Shown piece after piece: positions 10,781 to 28,702 of a stretch of DNA of 64,000 bases. The position numbers and the translations under genes are program-made. Origin of the DNA: Klebsormidium nitens (Eukaryota; Streptophyta; Klebsormidiophyceae; Klebsormidiales; Klebsormidiaceae); contig DF237010.1 of assembly GCA_000708835.1 (NCBI GenBank), forward strand, positions 1 through 64,000. Direction: 5' to 3'. Under the pieces are notes generated by a model, which had not been told where the DNA came from, made no database searches, and worked only from the letters and a program-made list of their open reading frames with translations. Every line of letters starts with the position of its first letter. Position 1 is the stretch's first letter.

Positions 10781-12241
10781 AGTGATGGTACTTGCTAGTG
10801 TCAGGATGTCATTGCAAAGGTCGCAACCAGATGTCAATTGACCATAAGCAAGTGCTTCACGCCTTTTACGTTGGGACCTCTATATGGGTCGAAGAACCTT
10901 TGTATAATTGGATCATGTGCTGTGTTTGGAACAAAGTGGATCAACTGGCGAGTTATGAGCTCCACTTTGTGACGTCGAATTCTGGCAGTTTTTGGCTCCA
11001 GCCTGGCAGCGCTAGTGTTAGCTTGTCTGGATGGTTGGACAGTATGGTAACGCATGCATGTAATTCGATTGGATGAAAGCAGTGCGCTTGGCACATGCAA
11101 GTTTTTCGTGGCTAGCTTATCAATGAGCATTGCATGAGTCTAGATTAACCGACCGGAACGGGACTCGGGGCCCATGCTGCATATCTGCAGCCCATGCAAC
11201 GGCCGCCCCCCAAACATACGGCCTATGGGCTTAAAGCTCATAAACATCCGCAATCAAAAATCTTCGATTGTTGCAAGTCGACTCATATGTCCAGCCTGCA
11301 TGGTCGAGCTGCACATGCATAAATTGATCGTATGCACTGGCTTGCAGTGCATGCATGTTGCGTCCATGATGTGCGTGCGAATACAACTAGCTAATTGACC
11401 AGTCAAGCTTGCGTATATACGATCCATGCATGTGCAGCCAATTCAGTTGTTGGGTTAATTCGATCCAATGATCATATAGATGATCAAACTACTTGCGTAC
11501 ATTGAAGTAGTCCAGCCAATGCAGGCTCACATTCAGTCCACACCGTGACACGTGCGCATGCTGGCACGCGGCAAGCTGCATACAGTAGTTGTTTCATGCA
11601 ACTTCATTGCTCGACTCGAAACTTACTGATAGTTGCTGACTCGCATGCATGAGGGAGCGCTGTAGTGCCATTGGGCCGGATCACAAGGGGCAACGGCACT
11701 TCAGTCGTGATTGTCCTGCTAGTCCGACGTGATTGTCCTGCGACTTGAAATTTCCAAGATCTGGCTGGCACCAGCCTGTCATGAGTTATCACTCAGGCGA
11801 TTGCACGCCATCAATCAAGTCGCTCTATCAGATAGGTTCGTTGCACATCTGACGTCAAGAAACTTAGAAAGAATGCAATCAAAGTGGGCCGAAGCATGAT
11901 CCACAAGAAATTAACGACCGGACTTGACGTTGATCCGGCACTGCTGATCAGTAGCAGTGTTGGATGAGAAGAACTATGGCAACACGGCCTGTCTGGAACA
12001 TAACAATCTTGTTCTTGGCGGGCAAAGCACATCAGTGCTTGCAGATCCGTGACAGAGCTCCTTCCGATTTACCGGTTGGATCATGCTGAGGATTGCGCCG
12101 GGGTGTCCACCTACATTCAAAGAACAAGGACTAAGCTCATGCCATGCCAGAACGGGGACTCCGCAAGCATGTGCGTGCAGTAAACCTCCAGCTAAGCAGA
12201 GAACCAAAGCATCCAGCTGCAGTGATTACCAGCGGCGGTTG
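10781..12241. other. Convergent 3' spacer, no gene seen
   Basis: It lies between two gene 3' ends. At 11170-11560 it is very rich in palindromic tetramers (CATG, TGCA, GATC, CTAG), including TGCATGCATG. No conserved coding segment was found; short open frames here are not splice-supported. Confidence 0.55.
11704..11741. repeat. Two direct copies of CGTGATTGTCCTGC
   Basis: A 14-bp identical core appears twice with a 22-bp period, at about 11706 and 11728. It is too short to assign a function. Confidence 0.6.
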
Positions 12242-16894
<4,653 letters not shown>

Positions 16895-17842
16895 GATGCA
16901 GATGCAGATGTGCGAACGATGCCTGACTGAGCCCCAACCCGTAAACTCCCTGTGGGCGCCAAACTTCTGTCAAGGAGCAGAAAGTGGAAATGCGACCCGC
17001 TCTGATCAACAACGTTTGAAATTGTTGAACAAGCAAGCAACCATTTTGACACATTGTGGTCCCCTCACCTCAGGCAACCATTACCACATGGCCGGCGGCG
17101 GGCGGGCAGGCTGATGATCATGCTGGTAGGGTAGATAGGTCATTACCGCTGACCAACCCGGTTAGACCAAGAAACCCACCGCCCTAGTTGCTTGCGAAGC
17201 ACAATGCTGACTTGCACCGCTGACGAGGCCAAGGCTCAATTTCAAGCTTTATCAAGAGTAGTCGGACAAAGGGCGCGGCGTTTGCGTTGTGCCTCCTTTA
17301 CCACCACCTTTTCTGGATTAATCGGCTGACATCCAGGTGCGGCATCTTTTCCCCCTCCTCTGTTCGATTTGCAAGATTGGCTTTTTGTGCTTCTTCTTTA
17401 CCTGGCGGTGCGCCAAACATCCTACTTCTGCTTCAGCTCATTAGAACTTCTGGATGCCAATGCTCTGGCTGCGTTGATCCTGCGCTCGCATATTCAGTGC
17501 CATGGGCGTCTTTAGGATCTTCCTTGGTGCATATAGCCTGGACGCCAGCTAGCGTTCATCTGGCACCTTTCTTCCTGAAGCTGTCGAATGGATGGAGCAA
17601 TACCACCAACCATCACAGTCGTCGACACTCTCCGAAGGCAACTGGTTGTATTGAAGTATGTTGAAAAGATCTTGATCCAGACATTGATCAGAGCTGCCCT
17701 AAGTCTGTGCTGTGGAGATGTTTGAGGCACTTAGGAAACGCTGACACTCCGCGGGTTGTTGCCCAGTGCTTGTGCTCCGCCCTTCTTGTGTCTTGCCTGC
17801 GCTGAGGCCCCTGCTTGTTGTCCAGATCTCTGCTTTGCCACC
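16895..17842. promoter_or_regulatory. Divergent promoter spacer (KARS / AAT)
   Basis: 948 bp between opposing start codons. No gene or clear core promoter motif was recognised. It presumably holds the 5' UTRs and promoters of both genes. Confidence 0.4.
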
Positions 17843-20800
17843 ATGTTGGGCCGCACCCTGCACCATGCCCTGCGCCAGGCGCTGGCCCCAAGCCAGGCGC
17901 GCCAGTTCACTGCCTCAGCCCCTGTTGCCGGCTGGTGGCACGATGTTCCCCAGGCGCCAAAGGTGAGATCTCTTGGCGCTGCTTTTGCAGATTGGACTGC
18001 AAGTGTTAGGTTCTGATGAATGCACAGAAAGTTGTCTATCCAGAAGTTTGTGAGCATCAGGAGTTGCAATTCAGGGCTGTGGTAAGCTCTGCAATGACTT
18101 TCTGTCTTGACAAGAGCGGTCTGATTATGCAGGATCCAATTCTGGGAGTCACGGAAGCATTCTTGGCGGACAAGGACCCAAACAAGGTGACACAGCTCTT
18201 GATATCACTGTTTCAATTCTTCTTTTAGAAGGACCTACTGCATCTACCGCTTCTCCGTCTGCTCCTCATGTTCGTATCTGCTTTGTTCTCTCCTTACATG
18301 TATCTGCGCAATGAGCTGACTGGGCATGGCGATGCTGTCCCTTTCCCTTGTAGATGAACCTTGGTGTTGGGGCCTATCGTGATGACAAGGGCAAGCCCGT
18401 CGTGCTCGACTGTGTGCGAAAGGCGGAGGAACAGATTGCTGGGCAGCTTTTCATGGAGTACAGGTAAGCTAGTCCCGCTACAGGCCAGCGAGCGTTGCAA
18501 TTGAAAGGTTGCTGCAAGCAATCGCAAAAGGATTGTTGGTCAGCTCTATTGCATGTCCATTCCGCATTAAGCCAAAGCTCTGGGAAATTGTTGAGAAGGT
18601 TATGGTGCACCCAACTTAGGTACATGGGCATGAAGCCTGGGCGTCCCAGCATTCCCTTGCTTCTGGCTTGTCCTAAGTCCCTCACGCCCTGTTGAACTTG
18701 TGCAGTCCAATGGCGGGATCTGCAGACTTCAACAGCCATGCCATCAAGTTGGCCTATGGGGAGGACAGCCCTCTGATCAAGGACGGTCATGTTGCTGCGG
18801 TGCAGACTTTGTCTGGTGAGCGCTTGGGGCAGGCACATGCTCATGGCAGTTTGCACAGGCAGGCAGCTTGTCTGGGGGGGTGGGACTATCTCAGCCGACG
18901 CTTGCACTTGTCTTGAAGTATTAGTTCTGATATCAAGATGTTGAAAAACGGTGTTCTCATTCCGCAGGAACTGGAGCGTGCCGCTTGTTTGGCGACTTCA
19001 TCCACCAGGTGAGTTTGCCACCGTTTGCAACGGCTCTCCTCCTTGCACCTACTACATCTTGGACTCCACATCGGCTCAACGGTTCAGCCTGTTTCCACTC
19101 GAGAACCGCAAGGAATAACTAGCCATCAGTTGCAATGCTGCACCCAGCTGAGATCCTCACGCCCGCTCATGTGCAGTATTATCCGGACAGCGGAATGCTT
19201 TTGCCGACTCCGACTTGGAGCAACCATCTTGGTAAGTCTCTCGTCTTGCAAAGTCATGGCCCAACATCGCTGGAGTTGAACTTACTCTTTGGTTGACCAG
19301 AAGGACCGCGTGGTCGAGGTGCGTTTAGGCAGCAACGAGGTGCATCTTAGTCGTGCAGGCCTCCAAAGACGAGAAAGTTGAAGGGTTTTCACGGTCACGG
19401 TCACGGTTTTCAGAGCTGGCAGACTTGTGGTCGATCTTCACGTTTTGACTCCCCATGCATGTAGGAGAGCCCTGGTGTTGATTGAGCCTGTTCTCTGCAA
19501 GCCTTTTGAATCTTTGAAGTTTCATGCATAGTGGATTGCCTGGCTTAACGCGTGTCTTCTGCGGCTGTCAGGCATCTTCAAGGATGCGAATGTGAAGACC
19601 ACCAACATCCGCTACTACGACCCCAAGACCAAGGGCCTCGACTTCAAGGGCTTCGTGGAGGATCTCAAGGCAAGCCCCACGGCGTCTCCTCTTATGTCAG
19701 CCACGTCACACAGCCGGATCACATTCAGTTTGCACTTCACTCTGAGACTGTTCAGGGTCCACGAACAAGAAAGTGCCGTCTCAGACCGTGAAGGAAACAG
19801 TGCTCACAGCTTCATGCGAATTAGCCGCATGTTCGGAATTCAAGAGGTCCCTGCCGCATGCACAAGCCAAGGTCCTCTACCAAAGACTTCCTTCAGCCGA
19901 GGCAGCGGAGGGACCTGTCTCTCACCTTCCGCATGCCCTTGTGCAGGCTGCTCCCAAAAAGTCCTTCGTCCTCTTCCACGCTTGTGCACACAACCCAAGT
20001 GAGATAACTGCTCCCTGCCATGCGATCAACTGCGCGTCGCACACTCCCACCTGAGTTTCAACGGGCAATTAAGGACGGCACTCCCAAAGGTCCATGTCTT
20101 GCTGACCATGGTTGATTGTGACTCTTCGAGGAGCTTTTGTCGACTCGTCAACTGGGGAGGCTGACTCGTCTTTGGCGTGGCTGCAGCTGGCGTTGATCCT
20201 ACGCCCGAACAGTGGAAGGAGATCTCGGCAGTTGTGAAGGTGAGCATCATCTCTTCGTAGCCACGCAAGGAAGCTTCGTTTGAACCAGGCAACTCTTCGT
20301 TTGCAGCAAGGGGTGTGGCCCGCACTGCAGCCTTGCGGTGCACTCGAGCCGCTCGTGACGTGCGACCCGCCGCGCCGGATGTGTGCAGGAGAAGCAGCAG
20401 TACCCGCTGTTCGACATGGCGTACCAGGGCTTCGCCAGCGGCGACACGGAGCGCGACGCGGCGTCCATCCGCATCTTCCTGGAGGACGGCCACCAGGTGG
20501 CGGTCAGCCAGAGCTTCGCCAAGAACATGGGCCTCTACGGACAGCGCATCGGATGCCTCAGGTCGGCGCGCACTCACTTTGACCAACTGCGCGGAAGCAA
20601 AATCAGAGTACTCGATGACAGCGGCAGTACTTCAAACATCGTTGCGATCATGGGTTTCGGCATACTGCCCTCGGTGCTCTACCGCCTGTCCCAGCCGGCT
20701 AACCCGCCGGGCTTCCGGCCCTCTAGTGTCGCTGATGCTGGGCGCTTGTAACCCTACTGTACTGACGTGCGGCCTGCGTGAGGTGCAGCGTGGTGACGGA

Positions 20801-21734
20801 GAACCCGCAGGAGACGACGGCGGTGCGCGGGCAGATCCAGCTGGTGGCGCGCAAGCAGTACAGCAACCCGCCCATCCACGGCGCGCTGCTCGTCACGCGC
20901 GTCCTCAGCAGCCCCGACCTCAAGCAGCTCTGGTACAAGGAGGTCCAGGTCAGCGCACCGCCGCGACCCCGCTCCTCACGCTCAGTAATGCATAAAGACG
21001 GCCGTTTGAGTCGCTCGCGAATGTATTTGCGCTCGCCAAAACACTTCAAACAGCATCTTCTGGACGATATAAGTAAGCTCGACCGGAAGTCAAGCTGCTC
21101 TTTGATGTCGCTCGAGCAGCAATTTAGCTTCCGTTTTTCTGGTTGTGTTGGCTGCGTCAGTGACGTCAGCTGGGCGTGTGCAGGGCATGGCGGACCGGAT
21201 CATCTCGATGCGCCACTCGCTGCGCAGCAACCTGGAGGCGGCGGGCTCCAAGCTGCCGTGGAACCACATCACGGACCAGGTGAGACGCGGGCTGTCCCGC
21301 GCACCGGCCAGCAGCGGGTCGGTGCCATGACTTGCAGTCTGCAGAGCGAGGCCCCTCGGGATGTGCTCGACTGGCGTCGCCGAGGCCTGACGTGGCGTTT
21401 TGGGTGCCTCCTTTGCAGATTGGCATGTTCTGCTTCACGGGCATCACCCCCGAGCAGGTGGACCGCCTCACGCACGAGCACCACATCTACCTCACACGCA
21501 ACGGACGCATCAGGTGAGAACGCCGCCTGCCGAGGTGTTTTGAATACAAAAGGAGCGTGTTTGCGTTTCTTTTCTCTGCGGTTGCGGCATCATGTATGCG
21601 GCGTATTCCCAACTTTGTTCTTGTGGGGGCATGGCACTGAGCAGTTACGTTTTTGTCGGCTGTGCAGCATTGCTGGCATCAACACTGGGAACGTTGAACG
21701 GCTCGCACACGCGCTGCACGAAGTCACCAAGTAG
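17843..21734 (+). CDS. AAT: Aspartate aminotransferase, mitochondrial type
   Basis: Fourteen exons, 427 residues: 17843-17962, 18133-18186, 18354-18463, 18706-18815, 18968-19008, 19177-19231, 19572-19669, 19947-19998, 20187-20239, 20389-20561, 20789-20948, 21184-21279, 21419-21513 and 21668-21734. It is a PLP enzyme that exchanges the amino group between aspartate/2-oxoglutarate and oxaloacetate/glutamate. The N-terminus ([14 protein letters not shown]...) is Arg-rich and acid-free, like a mitochondrial presequence, and is followed by [20 protein letters not shown], as in mitochondrial enzymes. Family signatures seen: [33 protein letters not shown] (the Asn/Pro loop, split by an intron), [10 protein letters not shown], the PLP lysine in [14 protein letters not shown] (about Lys276) and the substrate arginine in RNGRISIAGIN. 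Length matches the family. The intron at 19670-19946 has a GC donor (AAG/GCAAGC). Confidence 0.96.
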
Positions 21735-23278
21735 AGGACGAACACTCGATTTTTGCAGCATAGAGTTGCTCGAGTAGGGGAGCTGAAGACGTAGCGCAAA
21801 CGTCTTTCGGCTGAGCTTATCAGTAGGCGTAGTGCATGCACCTTTCGAAATAAGACCTTAAGGAGACCCTCTCGACAGGCCTTTCAAGGAATTTTGACAA
21901 ATTCTTGCAATCATCTTGTCACAAAGACATTCAGTGTAAGGAGCCGCTGCATGCTGATCATATGATCGAGTCAAGGCCGGCCGGTGCTGGCGGCCGCCAA
22001 AAGCACAGCCCTGTTTCGAAATATACGGTGGGCCGATAAGCATGCCAAGGCCGGTGTTAAAGTGAGCGGGGGTTCGCCTGTGCATAAGACGGCGGCCGAT
22101 GGCCCGGCGGACGCACCGTCTCCAGATGAGGTCTGCCAGTGGGCATTTGGCTGCAGTATGTATAGGTGCGCCAAGTCAACAAGCTTTACCAACTTCATTG
22201 TATTGTGATCTCAAATCACGCCAGAAGGGGCGGGAGTGACGATTACTTTACACTTACATTCAGTTTTCGTACGTTTGTTTGAGGCTTAGACTCGATCGTG
22301 AAGTGCTCCTAACAAGTGCAGTCGCGCGCCGCTTTTGCATTAACCACACATGCATCATTTCAGTTCAATTTACGGGAAGTCCGCAGAACGCGCGCGCGTG
22401 TTGAAGCCGCTGAGCAGGCCTTCATTCAAATGTGATTCAAGTAACATGCTAGCTGCTAAGCTCTGTCGGACTCGAACTTAGTGCGGCCCATGACGTCGCC
22501 CACATTGGCATGCACACGCACATGAGTGCAAACGTACGCATGGTTTGTATATCGATAGGCTAGAGTCTGAAAGCTGCAAGTACATGCATGTCCTGAGTCC
22601 GGTCAGCTGGCCCAAATGTATATCAGCGAGAGTACATAGAATTTGAACTTGCATGGGGCCCCTGCAAGCAATTAGCTACTATGCGCGATCGATTGCATGA
22701 TCACTAGGTGCACGTACGTGTGCTCGCATGCCGCGTGGAGGCTCCGTGCAGCTAGAGAGAGATCGAAGATCCAACATGCTATACGTAGAATTGCAAGTTT
22801 TGTCACTGAAAGTTTCCCTTATCAACAGGTTCGGGCCATATTGGATCGACAGGCTTCGATCGTTGCCACCGTGACGGTTCAATTATTCTGAAAATGCCAG
22901 AAGCCATGAGAAGTTGGAATAGAAACTCGAGCTTTCGAGCTTATCTATGCACAATTACGCAGTTACTTCCACAACAATAAAAAAACGTACACCGAGCGTG
23001 AATCTCTGGCCGGGCGCATGAGCTCGTTCTTCGATGGCGACGTTCCTCGGTACATGTACGTACTAGCCGGCTATAAGAGTACAGCTGCAGCTGGTCCCTC
23101 CGTCCCCATGCCCATGAGCTCCATCACCAATGAGATTAGCCCTACCAAGTCTCCCTTCAAACTAGAAAAAGGAATGAGCCACCCACTGTTGCCAGCCCCT
23201 AATTCCGGGGAAGAAGCAGCAAGAGGGTCGGAACCGGCTTCAAAAGTTATCGGCAGTCGGAAAAGGCGAAGTTGTGCA
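21735..23278. other. Convergent 3' spacer, no gene seen
   Basis: It lies between the 3' ends of AAT and the coiled-coil gene. The stretch 22490-22760 is packed with CATG, GATC, CTAG and TGCA palindromes (for example GCGCGATCGATTGCATGATC). No supported coding segment. Confidence 0.55.
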
Positions 23279-25165
23279 TCACGCCCCGTTGGGCGCCCCC
23301 AGCTGCTGCCCCCAGATGCGATCCACTTTGCGCTGCAGCTCTGCCAGCTGTTCGTTCACCAGTGCGCCCACGGCCTCCCCCTCTGCGCGCGCGCTGGCCT
23401 GCAGCACCTTCTCGCGCTCCGCGATCGCCGCGCGCAGCTCCTCGATGGCGCGCTGCTCCTCGTCCAGCCCCAGGCCCGCAATGCGCGCCTCATACTCGCG
23501 CTCGGCCCGCTCCTTCGCCTCTTCGCGCTCCTTCTCCGCCTCCTGCGCCTCCTCGCGCGCGCGCTTGGCGCGCCTCTCGAGGTCCTCCGCGGCGCGCTTC
23601 TTGGACACGACGTACTCCTCCACCTCCACCACCGCGCGCTCGCGGTCTGCCGCCGCCTCCTCGCGCTCGCGCACCCGCTTGCGCAGGGCCACCTGCACCG
23701 AAAAACAGCCGCGTCAACTTGTCGGTGAAGCAATAACTCGCTCTGAGAGCACGCAGCTTCTGAGCATTAACTCTCTCGTCAAAAGTGCAAAAGAAGTGGA
23801 AGACAATCTCGGACACCAATTTGTGGATGCAAGACTCCTATCGCTCTTGTCATTTGCTGCAGTATAGCATATGAAAGGAGTGCGCACACGAGGCTGAGCA
23901 CCAGGAAGCTAGCACACTGTGTCTAAGACCAGCAAAACAGATATATCAACACAAACGAGAGAAGTTTTCGTAAGAGAGCAGGAAGAAGCAGGGACGTTTC
24001 CGGACTTTCTCTACAAATATATCGCTTGACCGTGCGAATAGTAAATACCTCGCGCTTCGACAGATTCTTCGCGTGAGCATTCTCAATCACGATTGACGGA
24101 CTCGTGTTGAAACGGGCAACATGGATATGCCCCCAGTCCCACCAGTAGAAAGCCGCGTGAATCTGAGCCACTAAGAGCAATCTCGCGCTCGTCCCTCACC
24201 TCGTGTTCCTTCATCCGTTCGCGGTCGCCCTCAATCTTGCGCGCCGTCTCCTCCCTGCGCGCCTCCAGCTCCGCGCGCACGCCCAGCTCGAACGTCGCCT
24301 TCAGCGCCTTGATGCTCGCAGGGGACGTCACGCCGGCGGCCGCCTCGTAGCCCGCGCCAACCGGGCTCCCTGCCGCCCCCTTCGTCCCCACCGGGTGCTT
24401 CACCACCGTCCCCGGCGACACCATCAGCGCGTCCTCCTTGCGGCTGCCACGTGGCACCTCTGTGTCGCCCTCCGCCGCCTTGTCTCCGTCGCCCTGCACC
24501 TGTTCCCCCACCTTGGAGGCGTCCGGCGTTTTAGGCGACATGTCGCGCTTCTGCCCGTACCGCTCCGCCGTGTTGCTCCCCCGCCGCGCGCGCCCCCCCG
24601 CTTCCTTGTCGTGCTTCTCGACCTCACCCCCGGCCGCCTCCTCCGCTTCTGCGTACGGCCCCAGCTCCTCTTCGGCCATGTCCGGCAGCTCCGGCTCGAT
24701 CTCGCTCAGATACTCGTCCTCTTCGCTACCCCCCTCGGCGGCTGCTCTGCGCGTTTTCGCGCTCTTCCACCCGTGCCGTCGCCCACCTGTCCCCTCCAGC
24801 GTGACCGTCGTCCGACCTTTGTCCTCAGCCTCTGGCGTCACCGCACTCTTTTTACTCCTCCGCACCGCCTTCTCCTCCGCCTGCTTCCGCTTCCTTCCCA
24901 CGTCTTTCCTGCCTCTCGCTGTCTGCTTCTCTCCCTGTGGCTCCTTCTCGTCTTTCACGGCAGCCTCACTTCGCTGTGCGGACGCTCTTCCCCTGGGCCG
25001 GCGCTCCGCAACTGTGGTGGGGGGCGCCAGGGCTGGCGCCGAGATGGAGGTCCGCCTGAGCCGACCGGCCCACGGAGTCTCTGACTGGCGCGCTTGAGCG
25101 CGGCCTAGCGCAGCAGCTTGTTCGAACTGTGTGCTCAGAGGAATGTGGCGGCCGCGCAAACTCAT
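23279..25165 (-). CDS. Unrecognised Lys/Arg/Glu-rich coiled-coil protein
   Basis: Two exons (24200-25165 and 23279-23692) joined in phase 0 through a 507-bp GT-AG intron, 459 residues. The start is the first ATG (MSLRGRHIPLSTQFEQAAAL). The first 120 residues are very basic, with KRKQ/RRSKK clusters that look like nuclear localisation signals. Residues 140-190 are acidic (EEDEYLSEIEPELPDMAEEE), then comes a disordered linker. From about residue 275 to 440 it is an almost uninterrupted charged helix with Ala/Leu heptads, a predicted coiled coil, ending in a short tail (DRIWGQQLGAPNGA). No enzymatic motif is visible. A nuclear scaffold or chromatin-associated role is possible but only a guess from composition. 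Its 3' end faces AAT. Confidence 0.65.
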
Positions 25166-28100
25166 GAATGGACGACAGGCATCTGCAGGAGAAGTGAAAC
25201 TTTTGGAAAAAGAAGTACAACTAGACCGGTCTGGTCATTCCTGCAAGTGTATGAGGAATTTGCCTTGTGTCAGTAGGCCGCCGTCCTCTGGGGAGAATGC
25301 AGGTGCTGTTTGTTTAAAAATCAAGTACTGAGGGTCACAGCCCAGCAGCTTATGTCAGCAAAAGTCTGCTTCCAGGACAGAACGATGACTCAGAACTGGG
25401 GATAAACGAAGATGATGGGTTAGGCACAACTTAGAGCTTACGCAAAAGCTGCTAGCCAAGAAACCTCTTAAAGGCACTCAAGCTAACCATATCAAAGGCC
25501 TTGGCATTGAACCTTGAAATGACCAAGTGAAGCTGACAGGTCAAGGTTTTCTTTGCAGCAAAAGACTCGGTACAACAATGAGTGTCTTGCAGGCTCTTCA
25601 GCTTCATGCTGAGATTCAGCTAAGCTTGGAAAGCTGTGCTTGTCATGATCCATTGCAACAAGCTCATGTGGTTTTGCTATATGCCTGTTCCCACTAGATC
25701 TTTGCAAATAGGAATAGTGCCCCTTTATGAACATCTCAGCCAGCACAGTGTCAAACAATCCACTGTGAACTTCAAGCCAGAGACAGGTGCCGACAGGAGA
25801 CCTTCACGTCTGACCTTTTCCCACTGTAATGCTGCTGAACAAAGGTACGGCAAGCAGACACTCCTGTAACCCTTCCTTCCACATCATCCTTTCACTCTGT
25901 AATCAGGCTTAACCTAGCGCAACAAAGCGGACGTGTATCACAGCCCCTCCACAACTTCAACGCTTTGCTGGATGCAGAAGTCTAGTGATAACAAGGTAAC
26001 AGATAAAATCATCTTAGTGTCATCTCTGCATTTCTGAGAACCCTGCAAGGGGCATGGGCGCGGTATATCATGGCTCTCAGCTGCGAGCACCAGCTCAATC
26101 TCTCAAGCCAGTCAACAAAGACTTCTGTCATACCAACAAAACGCCCTTACAATCATCTTAGAAAAGATGTGACCACTTGCCCAGTACCTTGCCAGTGCCC
26201 CTTCCTGAAACCTTCCTCTACAGAGATGCAGAGCCCATTTTGAAACAAAATGGTTCAAGCCCTTATTAGCTCCCCAAGCAACCTCGCTGTCCCTCATAAG
26301 TGAGCCGTTTGGTGCATGCTGCCGGTACCAGCCTTTTACTGTCCTTTTCAATCTCACAGAACCCACACTTCCACATCAAACAAGTGCTCAACCGGCTGCT
26401 TGTTGAACAACAATTCTGAGCACAACACCAGGCTAGCGCAAGAGCAGGGAACCAAGCTCAGAGAAGCAGCGTACCTGGGATGCGGCTCTCTGTCCCCAAG
26501 GAAGCGCGTGCGCCAAGCTGTGCATGGACATCGAACGACTACTCAACTGCTGAACAAAGCCATGCACAGACCTCATTGGAAACCGGACAAGACGGTCGCG
26601 AGCCCCGTACACGGGAGTCGGTCTGGACTCTGCGTCGAACGGCCGTTGTTGACTCGACAAATCTCCAGGAGACTTCGCACCGTCGATCGAGACTAGAATG
26701 GATGAATGACGGTTACGATTTGACCAGGACTCTACCTTGCATGACAAGTCTGATGCACAGTCATCGAGTCTGAGGGATCCCTCTGTCTTTTGCGTGAGGT
26801 GGCACGCCGCGCTGCCAGGGGGCTGCCAGAGAGCGGGCGTGCCAAGTACCGTAACTTGAAGTCAAAGGGGGCCGGGCACTAGGACTACTAGGTTGATCCT
26901 AGTGCTGTTACATGGAGGATTCAGCTTCTATGCTGATGTTGCATGGCCTCGTCTACCAGCTTACGGTCCCCTTACGGTAGATGGGCGGTAACATTGATGT
27001 AGGCCGCCGGTGTGCAGCCTGTCATGCGGTCTCGGGTCGTTGCGGTAACATGTCGATATAACATGCCGGACAAGTCTCGGCGCACTCGGCTAAAAGAAAA
27101 CTACATGGCGTCTCCAGCATGGCATGTCACTCATAATGATGCATCATACACATCATCTGTGATCTCTCCGCGAGTCGTCTTCCCCTTTTGTGCGGGTTTT
27201 GTGCAAATGGGGTGCAGATAGAGCTCGCCTAGATGTCATGACCACTTTTTTGAAGGTGGTCACTTGTCCACTTGGTTGCTGCATCAGCATGACTGACACT
27301 AACGCCACTGCGCATGAACTGCTAGCATGCTTTTAGACGATCTAGCTAGGATAAAAAAAACCGTCGGCATGGGATGAAATTGGAAACCAGTTTATAAATC
27401 ATCAGTGGAATTTTCTTTGTAGTGTATTACCAATTTTTGGAACGTGCGCGCGCAGTAGCTTAGTATAGCGCCATGGTAGCTCCGCGATCAAACGCGTGGC
27501 CTTGGTCACACATGATTGATCAGTTATAAAAATTTGGCTTGCATGGCCCAATGCATGATCGTCCAATGTATCATGACATCCCACAGCCACAACTCATGTC
27601 GAATATAGTATCGTTGGGTCCATATATGCTGTGCACATGGTATACCAATAGAGCATAAATAACGCGGCATGTAACCGAGCCGGATCGAGCTCGGCACTCT
27701 CGATGTATCCCAAATCCAAAATCTAAATGCAATAAGGGTACGTACGTCTGCTCAAGTGTTCACGTGCAAGTGACATACCGCGGCCGGCCGCCGGCGGGAG
27801 TACTTCAATATTGTTGGATCCAAGCATTTCGAGTCTGGTCCATTATGCAGGTCATGTCCAACGGCGCACGTGCACATGTTAGACCGGCAGGCCATGTTTT
27901 CGCAACTCGCGGGGTTAAGAACTAAATCTGTGACATACATATCATTCATTCCGAAGCCTGCTGGTTCGTGGACTAGCTTCGATTATGCGACTGCTTTCTG
28001 TGCATTTCACCTATACATCCTTGACGTGCTGGCCATGACAATCGTCTCACATAGCCGTTCCCCCTGTGTAAATCGCTTTAGCTGGGCCTCCTAGGTTCTT

Positions 28101-28702
28101 AAGCCGGCCAACCCTCAAAAGCGGTTAAGTATCCTCATGTCTACAAATACTTTGCACGAAATTCTTGTTCACTCCCCTTTGCGCGGCTTAGACAAGTATT
28201 GTTGACCGATCCTTGGAGACTCAATCTCCAAGACACGGTCTTTTAGTCTTCCAGCTCCTATCAAAGCACTACGACAATCACTGCTTCAACCGCTGTTCGT
28301 GCATAGCTGGATACGAAGTATGCATAGAGTACGAGCAGTTGTCGGAAGTGTTCGTCCCACCGCTTGGGCCCTTGCCACCGTGCGGGTTGGAGCCAAAGCG
28401 TCCGGTGATGCCTCTCAGCTTGTTGTTGTGTCTTCTTTCAGGTACGCTTGGCGTTCGGGGCTCATAGAGGTACGTACAAGGCACCGACCGCTGAATTGAC
28501 ACTTTCCGCTGTGTCCATCCGGCCGTGGCAAGACACCGTAGTCGTTAAACGCAGCAAATCCCTCACGATGGGTGTCCATTCTCCCCAGCATAATCACCCC
28601 GCTAGATGTGCGCAGCCCACGGCAGGTCGGTCCAAGAAGGACGCAGCAGTGGCCTTCCGGGAGCTAGTTCCGTAATCACAGCCTTAGGGACCGCAGCGGT
28701 GA
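25166..28702. other. 3.5-kb spacer, no gene seen
   Basis: The longest gene-free stretch. Small open frames exist on both strands (for example 26316-26696 plus) but none shows recognisable protein sequence or coding-like splice flanks. The part at 27000-28000 has the same palindromic tetramer richness seen at other 3' junctions, and a short hairpin (GACCAC / GTGGTC) lies at 27240-27262. Confidence 0.5.

Noticed and set aside
11174-11398. 74-codon plus-strand frame starting MLHICSPCNG
   Set aside because: It lies in a palindrome-rich spacer with no splice support or recognisable protein sequence.
20026-20586. 186-codon minus-strand frame
   Set aside because: Antisense to conserved aspartate aminotransferase exons.
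22455-22480. GTTCGAGTCC on the minus strand, a possible tRNA T-arm
   Set aside because: The flanking bases do not form a T-stem, and no cloverleaf fits.
23018-23867. Long plus-strand frames over the coiled-coil gene
   Set aside because: Arg/Ala/Ser-rich mirror of the charged coiled-coil exon on the other strand.
26245-26262. B-box-like GGTTCAAGCCC
   Set aside because: No A box or acceptor stem at the required distance.
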